Source of the DNA: CAZART01 sp964487555
GTDB taxonomy: Bacteria > Bacteroidota > Rhodothermia > Rhodothermales > VXPQ01
DNA length: 64,000 bases
Assembly (NCBI GenBank): GCA_964487555.1
Contig: CAZART010000009.1
Span: 1-64,000, forward strand
Direction: 5' to 3'
Both the position numbers and the translations under genes were made by a program. The notes beneath the pieces were generated by a model. It searched no databases, was not told the origin of the DNA, and saw nothing but the letters and a program-made list of their open reading frames with translations. Below are positions 1 through 8,629 of this stretch, one piece after another; position 1 is the first letter of the stretch, and each line of letters begins with the position of its first letter.

Positions 1-2
1 GG

Positions 3-1268
3 AGTGGCGTCGAGATGCAGACGAATGCCACCCAGATCGCCCGAGCGATTGGGCAGCTGTACGCGCTGACCGGGAGCTTCGACGCCCGCGGCGGTAATGT
101 GCAATTCGCCGCCGTGCCGACAGAGGACGTCGGCGGGCAAGAGCTGCTGTCCGCAGAGCAGCGAGCGCGAACCCTGGGACTTCAGGAGCGGCCGTTGGGC
201 CCGTCCCGCTGGCAACATGTGACCTCGGATGAGCTATACCGGGGAGTCCTTGAGAAACGGCCCTACCCGGTCCGAGGACTCGTGGGGTTCAGTGCCAATC
301 TGCTCCTTGCTCATGCTGACGGTCGGAGAGGGCGCGAGGCCCTCCGGGCGCTCGACTTCTACGTTCACGCCGACCTGTTCATGAATCCTACAGCCGAGCA
401 GGCCGACATTGTGCTCCCGGTCGCCAGCGCCTTCGAGCGAGAGGCACTGAAGATCGGATTCGAGGTGAGTGCGGATGCGCAATCGCTGGTGCAATTGCGG
501 CCCCCGGTGGTCGAGCCTCGCGGTGAGGCCCGCTCCGATACCAAGATCGTCTTCGACCTCGCGCGCCGCCTTGGTCTCGGTGCCCACTTCTGGGACGGTG
601 ACATCGACGCGGCCTACCGTTACCAACTTCGTCCATCAGGCATTTCGCTTGAGGCTCTGCGCGCGAACCCGAGTGGCGTGCGGGTACCGGTCCACACACG
701 CTACCGCAAGTTTGCAGACGAGACGGACGGCGTACGCGAGGGTTTTGCCACTCCGACGCGGAAGATCGAGTTGTACTCGGAGACTTTATTGGAGCACGGC
801 CATCCGCCGCTACCTGAATACGAAGAGCCGCTGATCGGTCCGTCGTCACGACCGGATTTGGCGGAGCGGTTCCCGCTGATCCTCACCTGCGCCAAGCACA
901 CCCTCTTCTGTGAGAGCCAGCACCGCGCACTGCCGAGTCTCCGACGGCGCGCTCGAGATCCGGCGGTCGAGCTGCATCCGGCGGCTGCGGCCGACCGCGG
1001 CATCGACCCCGGTGATTGGGTACGGATTGAAACACCTGAAGGCAGCGTCCGTGCACGTGCCCGGATGAATGACAGCCTCGAACCGCACGTGGTTTGCGGC
1101 CAGCACGGCTGGTGGCAAGCCTGCCCGGACATCGGCGAGCCTGGTTTTGACGCGTTCGGCTCGGACGGAGCCAATTTGAACCTGATTATCGGCAACGAGG
1201 CGATTGACCCTGTGAGCGGCTCCGTCCCGCACCGCGCCTACCTGTGTCAGATACACGCCGTCGGCTGA
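3..1268 (+). CDS. Molybdopterin oxidoreductase, C-terminal part (5' truncated by window)
   Basis: The reading frame is open from the window edge, so the first methionine at base 15 is internal and about half of the catalytic subunit is missing. The visible start (QTNATQIARAIG, then a GGN turn) matches the region of DMSO-reductase-family molybdoenzymes just before the third domain. The segment HADLFMNPTAEQADIVLPVAS is the usual motif preceding the cofactor domain. Residues about 290-410 form the molydopterin-dinucleotide binding beta barrel, with the family-like stretch CAKHTLFCESQHRALPSLR and GDWVRIETPEGSV. The catalytic ligand and any N-terminal iron-sulfur site lie outside the window, so the substrate (formate, nitrate, sulfur compounds or other) cannot be told. 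Confidence 0.9.
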   Translation, partial: SGVEMQTNATQIARAIGQLYALTGSFDARGGNVQFAAVPTEDVGGQELLSAEQRARTLGLQERPLGPSRWQHVTSDELYRGVLEKRPYPVRGLVGFSANLLLAHADGRRGREALRALDFYVHADLFMNPTAEQADIVLPVASAFEREALKIGFEVSADAQSLVQLRPPVVEPRGEARSDTKIVFDLARRLGLGAHFWDGDIDAAYRYQLRPSGISLEALRANPSGVRVPVHTRYRKFADETDGVREGFATPTRKIELYSETLLEHGHPPLPEYEEPLIGPSSRPDLAERFPLILTCAKHTLFCESQHRALPSLRRRARDPAVELHPAAAADRGIDPGDWVRIETPEGSVRARARMNDSLEPHVVCGQHGWWQACPDIGEPGFDAFGSDGANLNLIIGNEAIDPVSGSVPHRAYLCQIHAVG

Positions 1269-1391
1269 GGCGTTATTCGCTGAGACGCAGAATCATCGCC
1301 GCTCAGTAGGATAGGGTGGCGCGACGCTCCGGACGCGGCGATCTGTGCCGCGTCCCGAATCCATAATCGCTTAAACACACCATGCAATTCT

Positions 1392-1799
1392 ATGTCTCGT
1401 CAGACATTTTCATCCGGCACTGAATGGGAACCCCTCGTCGGTTACTCTCGTGCCGTGCGAGTAGGATCCTTCGTCTATGTTAGCGGAACTACCGCTACGG
1501 GGGACCGTGGCGAACTTGTAGGCATCGGAGATGCATACGCTCAAGCCATACAGGCTCTAAAAAACATTCGGTCCGCCCTCGAAGAAGCCGGCGCATCGCT
1601 TTCGGACGTCGTTCGAACGCGCATCTTCGTCACAGATATCAGCAACTGGAAGGAGGCAGGAAGGGCACATGGTGAATTTTTCGGTGCCATTCGTCCAGCC
1701 ACGAGCATGGTCGAAGTGAGGGGTCTCATTCATCCGGAAATGCTTGTCGAGATAGAAGCGGAAGCGATCGTAGGCATCAACGCAAGCGTAGATGGATAA
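1392..1799 (+). CDS. RidA family (YjgF/YER057c/UK114) protein
   Basis: A 135-residue protein of the usual RidA length. Family features are the N-terminal PLVGYSRAVRVGSFVYVSGTT strand pattern, the central ALKNIRSALEEAGASLSDVV helix and strand, and the C-terminal RPATSMVEVRGLIHPEMLVE with the arginine that binds the substrate carboxylate in enamine/imine deaminases. Typical members hydrolyse reactive 2-aminoacrylate made by PLP enzymes; this member belongs to the broader clade with a GTTA-type N-terminus, so the exact substrate is open. The gene stands about 120 bases after the molybdoenzyme and just before an acetyltransferase on the same strand. Confidence 0.88.
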   Translation: MSRQTFSSGTEWEPLVGYSRAVRVGSFVYVSGTTATGDRGELVGIGDAYAQAIQALKNIRSALEEAGASLSDVVRTRIFVTDISNWKEAGRAHGEFFGAIRPATSMVEVRGLIHPEMLVEIEAEAIVGINASVDG

Positions 1800-1833
1800 G
1801 GATGTGATGCTCGCGCCATCACCGTGATTGCCG

Positions 1834-2595
1834 ATGGAATGCTCTGCCGCAGCAGCCGACATTAACGACATCCTTGCCTGGCGGGAGATGTATCGAACGG
1901 AGATGGGCTGCCAGATCATCCATGATTCGATCCATTACCGTCCGGGATGGACCCAAGAATATGTGCTCCGCGCAGGCACGACGGATATCGGTTACGGCTC
2001 CGTGGCCACGGCTGGACCCTGGGCCGGCCAACCCACGGTGTACGAGTTTTATGTTGTCCCGGAATATCGGTTGCACGTCTTTGACGCGTTCGGCATTCTG
2101 CTCGAAAACAGCGGCGCCGCTATGATTGAGGTGCAGAGCAACGACCCCCTCGGGACGATCATGTTGCACACATTCTCGACCGACGTAAACAGCCAATCGA
2201 TCCTCTTTCGCGACGAACTGACCACGGCACAATCGCCGCCCGGCGCTACGTTCCGCCCACCCACCGCAGATGAAGCTCCGGACGTTTCGAAGGAACGCCT
2301 GCAGTGGCATGGAATCGTCGAAGTAGAAGGAAAGGTCGCGGCGTCCGGGGGAATTCTCTTCCATTACAACCCGCCATACGGCGACATTTTCATGGAAGTG
2401 GCCGAGCCGTTTCGGAGACGAGGTTTCGGCTCATTCCTCGTTCAGGAGCTGAAGCGGATCTGCTACGAAGGAGGCCATGTCCCGGCGGCGCGATGCAGCC
2501 CCCGGAACGTGCCGTCCCGCAGGACGCTCCAAAAAGCCGGCTTCGTACCTTGTGGTCATATACTCAGCGGTCCAATACGAGCGGAACGGCGATGA
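1834..2595 (+). CDS. GNAT-family N-acetyltransferase with N-terminal extra domain
   Basis: About 253 residues. The C-terminal half has the acetyl-CoA fold: GDIFMEVAEPFRRRGFGSFL is the strand plus R-R-x-G-x-G pyrophosphate loop, and NVPSRRTLQKAGFVPCG is the final helix-strand of GNAT enzymes. The N-terminal half (about 130 residues, with YEFYVVPEYRLHVFDAF) may be a second, degenerate GNAT repeat or a substrate domain. A stop codon lies just upstream, leaving a TTG (1828) or this ATG as starts; the ATG is preferred. Substrate unknown. The following 207 bases up to the nitrilase hold no recognisable gene. Confidence 0.75.
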   Translation: MECSAAAADINDILAWREMYRTEMGCQIIHDSIHYRPGWTQEYVLRAGTTDIGYGSVATAGPWAGQPTVYEFYVVPEYRLHVFDAFGILLENSGAAMIEVQSNDPLGTIMLHTFSTDVNSQSILFRDELTTAQSPPGATFRPPTADEAPDVSKERLQWHGIVEVEGKVAASGGILFHYNPPYGDIFMEVAEPFRRRGFGSFLVQELKRICYEGGHVPAARCSPRNVPSRRTLQKAGFVPCGHILSGPIRAERR

Positions 2596-2802
2596 AAACG
2601 ACCTGCGCCTCAAGTCCCGCAGGCCTGAGGCGTGCCGGGGACGAACGGCGTGTTCCACGTTCCGGTTCGGCTCGACACCAAACTGGACGACCTCGATCTC
2701 GTGCGGCAGCTCGCGAGGCGTTCGGCGTGGCCGTTATTTCGGGGGCGGCCGCCCGGCACGATTCCATGTTACTACGCTCATCATGATGACGACAATTCGA
2801 CG

Positions 2803-3585
2803 ATGAAGCTCGTTCTCGTACAACCGGACGTAGTGTGGGAGGATCGTGACGCCAACTTCACGAAGGTCAGAGGTCTGCTTCGGGCGCGGCCCCCAAGTCC
2901 GCGTGCATTGATCGTTCTTCCCGAAATGTTTTCCGTCGGATATTCGATGGACGTCAATGCGATTGGGGAAGATGAGGTCGGTCCTACGGAAGAATTTCTG
3001 CACGAGCTCGCAGGAATGTACGACGCCGCCGTCGTGGGCGGGCTCGTGACCCGACAACCGAACCGGAAGGGCCTCAACGCCGCGGTCGCCGTAGATCCTG
3101 ACGGCAATACGCTCGCCCGCTATGCCAAGCTGCATCCGTTCTCCTATGCGGGAGAACACGATCACTACGAACCGGGTCGCGAGATTACGCTCTTCGAGTG
3201 GGAGGGCCTGACGATCGCACCTTTCGTTTGTTATGACCTCCGCTTTCCGGAGATCTACAGGCTCGCCTGCATGCGCGGGGCCGAAGTCTACCTGACGATC
3301 GCAAACTGGCCGACGCCGCGCCTGCATCACTGGCAGAGTTTGCTGAAGGCGCGCGCGATCGAAAACCAGGCGTACGTTGCCGGCGTGAACCGCTGTGGAT
3401 CGGATCCGAATGTCAGTTATGCAGGAAAGAGCCTCGTCGTCGATCCGCATGGTCGCGTCGTCGCTGAGGCCGGCGGAAACGAGGAAGTGCTTGCCGTGGA
3501 CGTGTCAGCAGAGGAAGTGCGGACGTATCGGGAATCGTTTCCCGTACTTCGCGACGTGCGGAACGATCTTCTCGGACCTTTATAG
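2803..3585 (+). CDS. Carbon-nitrogen hydrolase, omega-amidase-like (nitrilase superfamily)
   Basis: A 260-residue cytoplasmic amidase with the full catalytic triad: Glu41 (LPEMFSVG), Lys109 (YAKLHPF) and Cys143 (FVCYDLRFPE). The YDLRFPE box and the HxPF segment after the lysine are typical of the omega-amidase/YafV group, which hydrolyses alpha-ketoglutaramate or alpha-ketosuccinamate in methionine salvage and glutamine transamination. The frame stays open upstream to a GTG at 2632, but the family N-terminus begins exactly at MKLVLVQPDV, so the ATG at 2803 was chosen; the upstream 57 codons show no family match. Specificity within the superfamily is inferred. Confidence 0.88.
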   Translation: MKLVLVQPDVVWEDRDANFTKVRGLLRARPPSPRALIVLPEMFSVGYSMDVNAIGEDEVGPTEEFLHELAGMYDAAVVGGLVTRQPNRKGLNAAVAVDPDGNTLARYAKLHPFSYAGEHDHYEPGREITLFEWEGLTIAPFVCYDLRFPEIYRLACMRGAEVYLTIANWPTPRLHHWQSLLKARAIENQAYVAGVNRCGSDPNVSYAGKSLVVDPHGRVVAEAGGNEEVLAVDVSAEEVRTYRESFPVLRDVRNDLLGPL

Positions 3586-3638
3586 ACGTTCATGTCGAAG
3601 CGCGATTCGGTATTAGATCAGCTGACCGACCTATCAGG

Positions 3639-4028
3639 ATGAGGAAGCAATATCATTTCAGGCTCTCCGATCGTGGACTTCTTGCGTGGGACGTCGACCG
3701 GCTGGTCAAAATATCGGCGGATTTGCCGCGACAGATCCTGCCTATTGAGGCGATTCGCGAGCTCGACGAAGAGTATTGGTTCAATGACGAGGAGTCGCGA
3801 CCGACTTGCCGTGCGGTCGCGGAACATGCGCGGCTGATTCAAGAGACCGACCTTCAACACCCCATTATTCTGTCGTCGGACGGACGAGTGATGGACGGAA
3901 TGCACCGTGTGGCGAAGGCGTATATCGAGGGTAAGAAGGTTATTGAGGCCGTGCGCCTTGAATTCGATCCGGAGCCGGATTACGTCGGGGTCGATCCCGA
4001 TGCGCTTCCGTACGACGACGAGACGTAA
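3639..4028 (+). CDS. ParB/sulfiredoxin-fold small protein
   Basis: A 129-residue soluble protein. The segment QHPIILSSDGRVMDGMHRVA followed by KVIEAVRLEF is the ParB/Srx-like nucleotide-binding fold signature (a strand, G-x-x-x-D-G-x-H-R, then a helix). There is no helix-turn-helix or partner parA, so it is not a chromosome partitioning protein; stand-alone members of this fold are widespread and poorly characterised. The acidic C-terminus ends DPDALPYDDET. It lies 53 bases after the amidase and 21 bases before the ROK kinase, so co-transcription is likely. Confidence 0.7.
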   Translation: MRKQYHFRLSDRGLLAWDVDRLVKISADLPRQILPIEAIRELDEEYWFNDEESRPTCRAVAEHARLIQETDLQHPIILSSDGRVMDGMHRVAKAYIEGKKVIEAVRLEFDPEPDYVGVDPDALPYDDET

Positions 4029-4049
4029 GGCGGTAGACGCTGCTAGGGA

Positions 4050-5021
4050 ATGGACACCGTCATCGGACTGGACGTCGGCGGCACGAAGACGGCCGTGCTT
4101 GAGGGCACGGCCGGAGGCTTGATCTTGCAGCGCTCGGAAGTTCCGACAGCGGCCAATCGTCCGTTCGACGAGACCTTCAGCAGACTAGCGGACCTGGCGG
4201 AAGCCGCGCGACTAGAGGCTCATGCAAACGGCCGCCGGCCCGTGGCGCTCAGCGTCTCCATCGGCGGTCCCCTTTACATCGAGTCCGGTATACTGATCGA
4301 CCCGCCGCACCTTCCGGGATGGCACGGCGTGAACCTGAAGGACGCGCTTCATGGGCGTTTTCCGGAGCTTCCAGTCTTCGTAGAGCACGACGGCAATGCC
4401 GGGGCGCTGGCGGAATTCCACTTCGGCATTGGTTGCCTTCGTGACGATCTCCGGCACCTCATATTTCTTACTTTCGGAACGGGAATGGGCGCCGGCCTGA
4501 TCGTAAACGGCCGTATCGTATATGGTGCTACGGATACGGCCGGCGAAGTCGGCCACTGGCGGCTGGCCGGCGACGGCCCCGTCGGCTTCGGCAAGGCCGG
4601 TTCGTTTGAGGGATTCGCCTCCGGCTCCGGTCTCGTGCGGCTGGCAGCGCGACGATTTCCGGCTCGGTGGTCTGCGAGTACGCCCATCCGCGAGCTCGTC
4701 GGTGACATGCTCGCAGATGATCCGGATGCGCTGTCCGTCGCGGAGGAAGCCGGCGCCTGGCTCGGACGCGCATTAAGCTTGCTCGTCGACGCCTTGAATC
4801 CGCAGGTTATTGTCCTGGGAACGCTCGCCGTCGTCCTCGGTAACCGCGTGCTTGACCCGGCCCGCCGCGTGCTCAACGAAGAGGCACTTTCGCAGTCGGC
4901 CGCGGCGTGCGACATACGCCCCGCTGTGCTGGGTGAGAGGATCGGCGACGTCGCCGCTCTGATGGCCGCATTGACACGATTCGAACGCTTTACCCTGCCA
5001 AAAGCCATGTCGGATTTGTAG
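4050..5021 (+). CDS. ROK-family sugar kinase-like protein lacking the zinc cysteines
   Basis: 323 residues. The N-terminal DVGGTKT phosphate loop (residues 8-14), the EHDGNAGALAE segment with the catalytic-type Asp, and the FGTGMGAGLI second phosphate loop are all present, so ATP binding and hexose phosphorylation look possible. The conserved His of the GH motif (GEVGHWRL) is kept, but the usual C-x-C-G-x-x-G-C-x-E zinc site reads VGFGKAGSFE, with all three cysteines replaced. This may be a zinc-free kinase or a sensor. The sugar-type symporter and Tat sugar enzymes downstream suggest it phosphorylates the imported sugar; the specific sugar cannot be read from sequence. Confidence 0.85.
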   Translation: MDTVIGLDVGGTKTAVLEGTAGGLILQRSEVPTAANRPFDETFSRLADLAEAARLEAHANGRRPVALSVSIGGPLYIESGILIDPPHLPGWHGVNLKDALHGRFPELPVFVEHDGNAGALAEFHFGIGCLRDDLRHLIFLTFGTGMGAGLIVNGRIVYGATDTAGEVGHWRLAGDGPVGFGKAGSFEGFASGSGLVRLAARRFPARWSASTPIRELVGDMLADDPDALSVAEEAGAWLGRALSLLVDALNPQVIVLGTLAVVLGNRVLDPARRVLNEEALSQSAAACDIRPAVLGERIGDVAALMAALTRFERFTLPKAMSDL

Positions 5022-5335
5022 ACCGGTTCTGGACGACAGGATTCGAGTGCCGGGGATGAGACCGGCAACTGCGAGCGAACAGCGCACATGGTGCATTCGC
5101 CCGTGCAAAGATGACGTTACCACCTGCCGCTCCTGAAACCTGTGCGACACTCGATGGTGGAGAGGTGATCGTGCGCCAGCGCGGCACCGCGTCTCGCCAC
5201 CGGATGCAACATGATCGACTACGAGAGGGCGGCACGAGACATCGTGGATGGCGTATTCTAGTTCGGAACGAGTGAGAAACCACCTTTCACGACCTCCGCC
5301 AGGGTGGAATCGGTGGTCACGACACGGAAGACAAT
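5022..5335 (+). other. Intergenic region, 314 bases
   Basis: No credible gene was seen on either strand. A small hairpin (TGCCGG at 5048-5053 pairing with CCGGCA at 5062-5067) lies just past the ROK stop but has no T-tract, so it is only a weak terminator candidate. The region should hold the promoter of the symporter; no confident promoter motif was recognised. Confidence 0.4.
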
Positions 5336-6871
5336 ATGCACTATGCAGATTGGATCGTCCTCGCTATCTACGTGGCCACCATGGTCGGGATTGGCGTCTG
5401 GGCGAATCGTCTGCAGACGGATACCGAGGCCTACTTCGTCGGGAACAGAAACGTACGGTGGTGGGCGGCGGGACTCTCCATCATCGCCACCTCCTTCTCA
5501 GCCGCTTCTATACTGGGGGTACCCGGTTACGCCTACAGCACCGACATGTGGTATCTGCAGTACCAACTCGGTGATTTTCTGGCGGTGGCGATCGTGGCCG
5601 TTCTTTTCATCCCCTTCTTTCACCGAGTCAAGGGCCTCACCACGGCCTACGAATATCTCGAAGCTCGTTTCGACCTCAAGACTCGGCTGCTCGGCTCATC
5701 GCTCTTCGTATTGACCGTTCTTCTTAGGGCCGGAACCCTGCTCTTCGGGGCGGCTCTGCTCTTTTCGGCGGTCGTCCCCACCGATATCATGCCGGGGCTG
5801 AACGGCGTGGAAGAGGCTGTCGTGATCTTCGGGATCATCGCGATCATCTATACCGTGATGGGCGGGATCTCGGCGGTCATCTGGACGGACGTCATACAGT
5901 TCTCGATCATGAGCCTGGGGATCATCGCCTCGATGGCTGTCGTCGTGGTGGAAACGCCGGGCGGATGGGACGTCGCCTTCGCTGAAGCCGCTCAGCTCGA
6001 TAAGCTCGACATCTTCAAGACCGACGAACCCATGGCCGGCACCGGGCTGCTTACGGCCGTCTTCGGGTACGGTCTCCTCGCACTCTCGCTTTTCGGAACC
6101 AACCAGCAGCCCGTTCAGCGGTACATGACCGTGAAGAACCCGCGCGAAGCGCAGGGAGCGCTCGTCCTCGGCGTCGGCGCCGGAGCGATCGGCGTTACCC
6201 TCTCTCTGCTTCTGGGCGTCTTCCTCTTCATCTTCTATCAGCACTTCCCGGGGCTGCTTCCGGAAGGCCTCACTCCGGACCAGGTCATGCCCCACTTCGT
6301 GAACACGCAGGTCCCACCCGTGCTTACCGGTGCCCTCGTGGCCGCCGTTTTTGCCGCGGCGATGTCGAGCCTCGACTCGGCGCTGAACTCACTGGCCGCC
6401 GCGCTAACGGTGGATTTTCTGGCGCGCTTCAAACCCGATATATCGGAGGCCAGGCGGCTGAATTTTGCGAAGATCGTTGTCGTCACGGCCGGCATCGTCG
6501 GCATCGGCGTAGGCATCTATTCGGCGCGAACCGAAGCTCCGCTTATCGACTTGATTTTGGCTTTCATGGGCTACTTCGCGGGTGGACTGCTCGGCCTCTT
6601 CCTCCTCGGCATGTTGACGAAGCGCGCGAACGGGCATGGCGCCTTCGTCGGGGCCATCGTAGGGACGCTCGTCGTGCTTATGGTGACTCAGAATGACTTC
6701 GGACTTCCGCCCCTTCACGAATGGCTCGGTATCGAACCCATCCCCTTCATATGGTCGACGGCCATTGGGCTTTTCGTCACGGTAATTATCGGATATCTTA
6801 TCTCCCTCCCCGGCCATCGAGTACCTCCGGACCGGCTCGAGAACACCACGGCGCGATGGACGGTGGCGTGA
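5336..6871 (+). CDS. Sodium:solute symporter (SSS family), sugar-type
   Basis: A 511-residue integral membrane protein with about 13-14 hydrophobic segments. It starts MHYADWIVLAIYVATMVGIG and carries the SSS core: TEAYFVGNRNVRWWAAGLS followed by ATSFSAASILGVPG, the first unwound helix that helps bind sodium and substrate, and MSSLDSALNSLAAALT, the helix with the second sodium-site serines. The TEAYFxGxR signature and the flanking kinase and sugar enzymes favour a sugar, sugar acid or inositol as substrate; amino acids or pantothenate cannot be excluded. It sits between the ROK kinase and the Tat-exported sugar enzymes, all on one strand. Confidence 0.92.
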   Translation: MHYADWIVLAIYVATMVGIGVWANRLQTDTEAYFVGNRNVRWWAAGLSIIATSFSAASILGVPGYAYSTDMWYLQYQLGDFLAVAIVAVLFIPFFHRVKGLTTAYEYLEARFDLKTRLLGSSLFVLTVLLRAGTLLFGAALLFSAVVPTDIMPGLNGVEEAVVIFGIIAIIYTVMGGISAVIWTDVIQFSIMSLGIIASMAVVVVETPGGWDVAFAEAAQLDKLDIFKTDEPMAGTGLLTAVFGYGLLALSLFGTNQQPVQRYMTVKNPREAQGALVLGVGAGAIGVTLSLLLGVFLFIFYQHFPGLLPEGLTPDQVMPHFVNTQVPPVLTGALVAAVFAAAMSSLDSALNSLAAALTVDFLARFKPDISEARRLNFAKIVVVTAGIVGIGVGIYSARTEAPLIDLILAFMGYFAGGLLGLFLLGMLTKRANGHGAFVGAIVGTLVVLMVTQNDFGLPPLHEWLGIEPIPFIWSTAIGLFVTVIIGYLISLPGHRVPPDRLENTTARWTVA

Positions 6872-7173
6872 CGCACCGCGACCATCGGCAACGCGGCCTA
6901 AGTTATCAGCTCCTCGACGTTGTATGCCATGCTTTCTCCATGGTCTCGTTCTCGAATTTGTGTTTGATGTTGCTCAGGCCCCTGGCCGGTGACTAATAGG
7001 TCGCATCTCAATAGTGCGCCGTCGCTAAGCGCGAAATCGGACTTGCCTCCGTCGAGAGAATGCAGTTCCTTATTCTGCGTATCGCCGTGCGGCCGGTGAT
7101 GGTCGGCGGGATGCCCATGTTTCGGCACATCGAGCGAAATTTTAGTGCCGACACGCACTTAGGGGAAGGACGG
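6872..7173 (+). other. Intergenic region, 302 bases
   Basis: Both strands have open stretches under 90 codons with no recognisable domain. The last 20 bases contain a strong Shine-Dalgarno stretch (AGGGGAAGGA, 7161-7170) for the next gene, which decides that gene's start at 7174. Confidence 0.4.
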
Positions 7174-7425
7174 ATGGCCAACATACTTGCACTGGCAGGA
7201 CCCAATTCGAAGTACAAGAAACCTGACGCGGCACAGGCGGGCTTCTGGATAGGATTATGGCACGGATTATTGATTCCGTTGACCTTTGTCGTGAGTCTGT
7301 TCACGGCCAAGGTTCGGATCTATGAGACGCACAATAAGGGACGTCTCTACGACTTTGCGTTCATATTGGGAATCGGATTGCTCGGTCCCGTATCCATCTA
7401 CATTGGTCCGTATCAACTCCTTTAG
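7174..7425 (+). CDS. Small conserved membrane protein
   Basis: 83 residues with a short polar N-terminus and two hydrophobic segments (about residues 23-42 and 60-80). It carries the pattern GFWIGLWHGLLIPLTFVVSL then VRIYETHNKGRLYDFAFILG, which I recognise as a recurring family of small two-helix membrane proteins in Bacteroidota and Firmicutes with no assigned function. The frame is open upstream to an ATG at 7060, but the purine-rich Shine-Dalgarno just before 7174 and the start of the family pattern support the shorter form. It lies 46 bases before the epimerase gene. Confidence 0.72.
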   Translation: MANILALAGPNSKYKKPDAAQAGFWIGLWHGLLIPLTFVVSLFTAKVRIYETHNKGRLYDFAFILGIGLLGPVSIYIGPYQLL

Positions 7426-7471
7426 CAGAGATTTCTGATCCTGAACACCTCCCACAAACCTAGCCGATGGC

Positions 7472-8416
7472 ATGCTGAAGGAAATCAAGGAATTCACCCC
7501 GAAGGGCAAAATGAACGATTTCCGAGGGACGGGCCGTCGAGATTTCCTGAAGAAGGCAGCTGCAGGCCTGCTGAGTGGGCCCTTGGCGGCAGCGGCTTAC
7601 GCGCGTCAGCCGGCCTACGGCGCAGAATCCGGATCAAACCCGAGGCTGCTGAACGCGGCATCGATTCGACTTGGCGTGGCGACCTATTCGCTTCGAAAGT
7701 TCAGCCGTCCGGAGGCCATCGCCATGATCAAATCACTCCGTGCCGAGGTTGTCAGCGTCAAATCCTTCCACCTTCCGTACGAGCTTAGGCCGGATGAACT
7801 GGCCACGGCGGCGGATGAGTTTCGCGACGCGGGGCTGACGCTGGCCAGCAGTGGGAATAACAACATCGAGGAAGACAGGGACGAGCACGTCCGGATGTTT
7901 TTCGACTATGCGAAAGCGGCCGGCATACCGATGCTCGTCATAGCTCCCAGGCCTGAGGTGCTCCCGCGCATCGAAAAATTTGTTAAGGAGTACGACATCC
8001 GTGTGGCTGTTCACAACCATGGCCCCGAAGATCCTTACTTCCCGGCCCCCAGTGATGCGTTGAAGTTAATCCAGGATATGGATCCGAGGGTCGGACTCTG
8101 CGTCGACATCGGGCACACGGCGCGTACGGGGCGAGACGTGGTCCAGGAAATCGCGGACGCGGGAGAGCGGGTACTCGACGTGCACGTCAAAGACTTACGC
8201 GATCTGCGGGACAAAGACAGTCAGTGCATCGTCGGCGAGGGGTCGATGCCCATGCCGCAGATCTTCCGGCAGCTCGCGAGCATGCCCTACAACGGAAGCG
8301 TCAATCTGGAATACGAAATCGACGAGGAGAGCCCGCTCAACGGAATGCAGCAGTCCTTCGCCTATATGCGGGGGGTCCTCGCAGGCATGGACGAGCACGC
8401 GGAAGGAGCGCGTTAA
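7472..8416 (+). CDS. Tat-exported sugar phosphate isomerase/epimerase-like TIM barrel
   Basis: 314 residues. The N-terminus has a twin-arginine signal (GRRDFLKKAAAGLLSG, then a hydrophobic stretch ending about ARQPAYGA), so it is predicted to fold in the cytoplasm and be exported. The rest is an AP-endonuclease-2/xylose-isomerase-type barrel: VATYSLRKF, VKSFHLPYEL, AVHNHGPEDPYF, LCVDIGHTARTG and VDVHVKDLRD supply the His/Asp/Glu metal ligands of this fold, with NLEYEIDEESP near the end. Members epimerise or isomerise keto-sugars. An internal ATG at 7511 would give a shorter, more usual Tat leader. Its stop codon lies inside the first unit of a tandem repeat. Confidence 0.88.
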   Translation: MLKEIKEFTPKGKMNDFRGTGRRDFLKKAAAGLLSGPLAAAAYARQPAYGAESGSNPRLLNAASIRLGVATYSLRKFSRPEAIAMIKSLRAEVVSVKSFHLPYELRPDELATAADEFRDAGLTLASSGNNNIEEDRDEHVRMFFDYAKAAGIPMLVIAPRPEVLPRIEKFVKEYDIRVAVHNHGPEDPYFPAPSDALKLIQDMDPRVGLCVDIGHTARTGRDVVQEIADAGERVLDVHVKDLRDLRDKDSQCIVGEGSMPMPQIFRQLASMPYNGSVNLEYEIDEESPLNGMQQSFAYMRGVLAGMDEHAEGAR

Positions 8417-8626
8417 CGCGGAAGGACCGCATGAACCTGGAAGGAGCGCGTTAACGCGGAAGGAGCGCATGAACGCGGAAGGAGCGCATNNNNNNNNNNN
8501 NNNNNNNNNNNNNNNNNNNNNNNNNNNNNNNNNNNNNNNNNNNNNNNNNNNNNNNNNNNNNNNNNNNNNNNNNNNNNNNNNNNNNNNNNAACGCGGAAGG
8601 AGCGCATGAACGCGGAAGGAGCGCAT
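8399..8626 (+). repeat. 19-bp tandem repeat made of RBS plus stop/start codons
   Basis: Units of 19 bases start at 8401, 8420, 8439, 8458 and 8477 on the left of the gap and at 8595 and 8614 on the right. The consensus is GGAAGGAGCGCATGAACGC, with a variant carrying GTTAAC in place of ATGAAC. The first unit contains the TAA of the upstream gene; the last unit's GGAAGGAG is the Shine-Dalgarno of the downstream gene, whose ATG at 8630 follows at a normal distance. The array is thus an expansion of the junction between two genes. Copy number is unknown because a scaffold gap lies inside. Confidence 0.9.
8490..8589. other. Scaffold gap (100 N) inside tandem repeat
   Basis: Exactly 100 N, a placeholder length. 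The 37 bases before the gap (8453-8489) are identical to the 37 bases after it (8590-8626), so the contigs may simply overlap; the alternative is a longer repeat array that short reads could not cross. Confidence 0.95.
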
Positions 8627-8629
8627 TAA

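Noticed and set aside
2596..2802. A 57-codon N-terminal extension of the amidase
   Set aside because: The family N-terminus begins precisely at the ATG at 2803; the extension has no similarity to nitrilases.
5048..5067. Terminator after the ROK kinase gene
   Set aside because: There is a six-pair hairpin but no T-tract.
8399..8626. CRISPR-like array
   Set aside because: Units are directly contiguous with no spacers, and there are no cas genes in the window.
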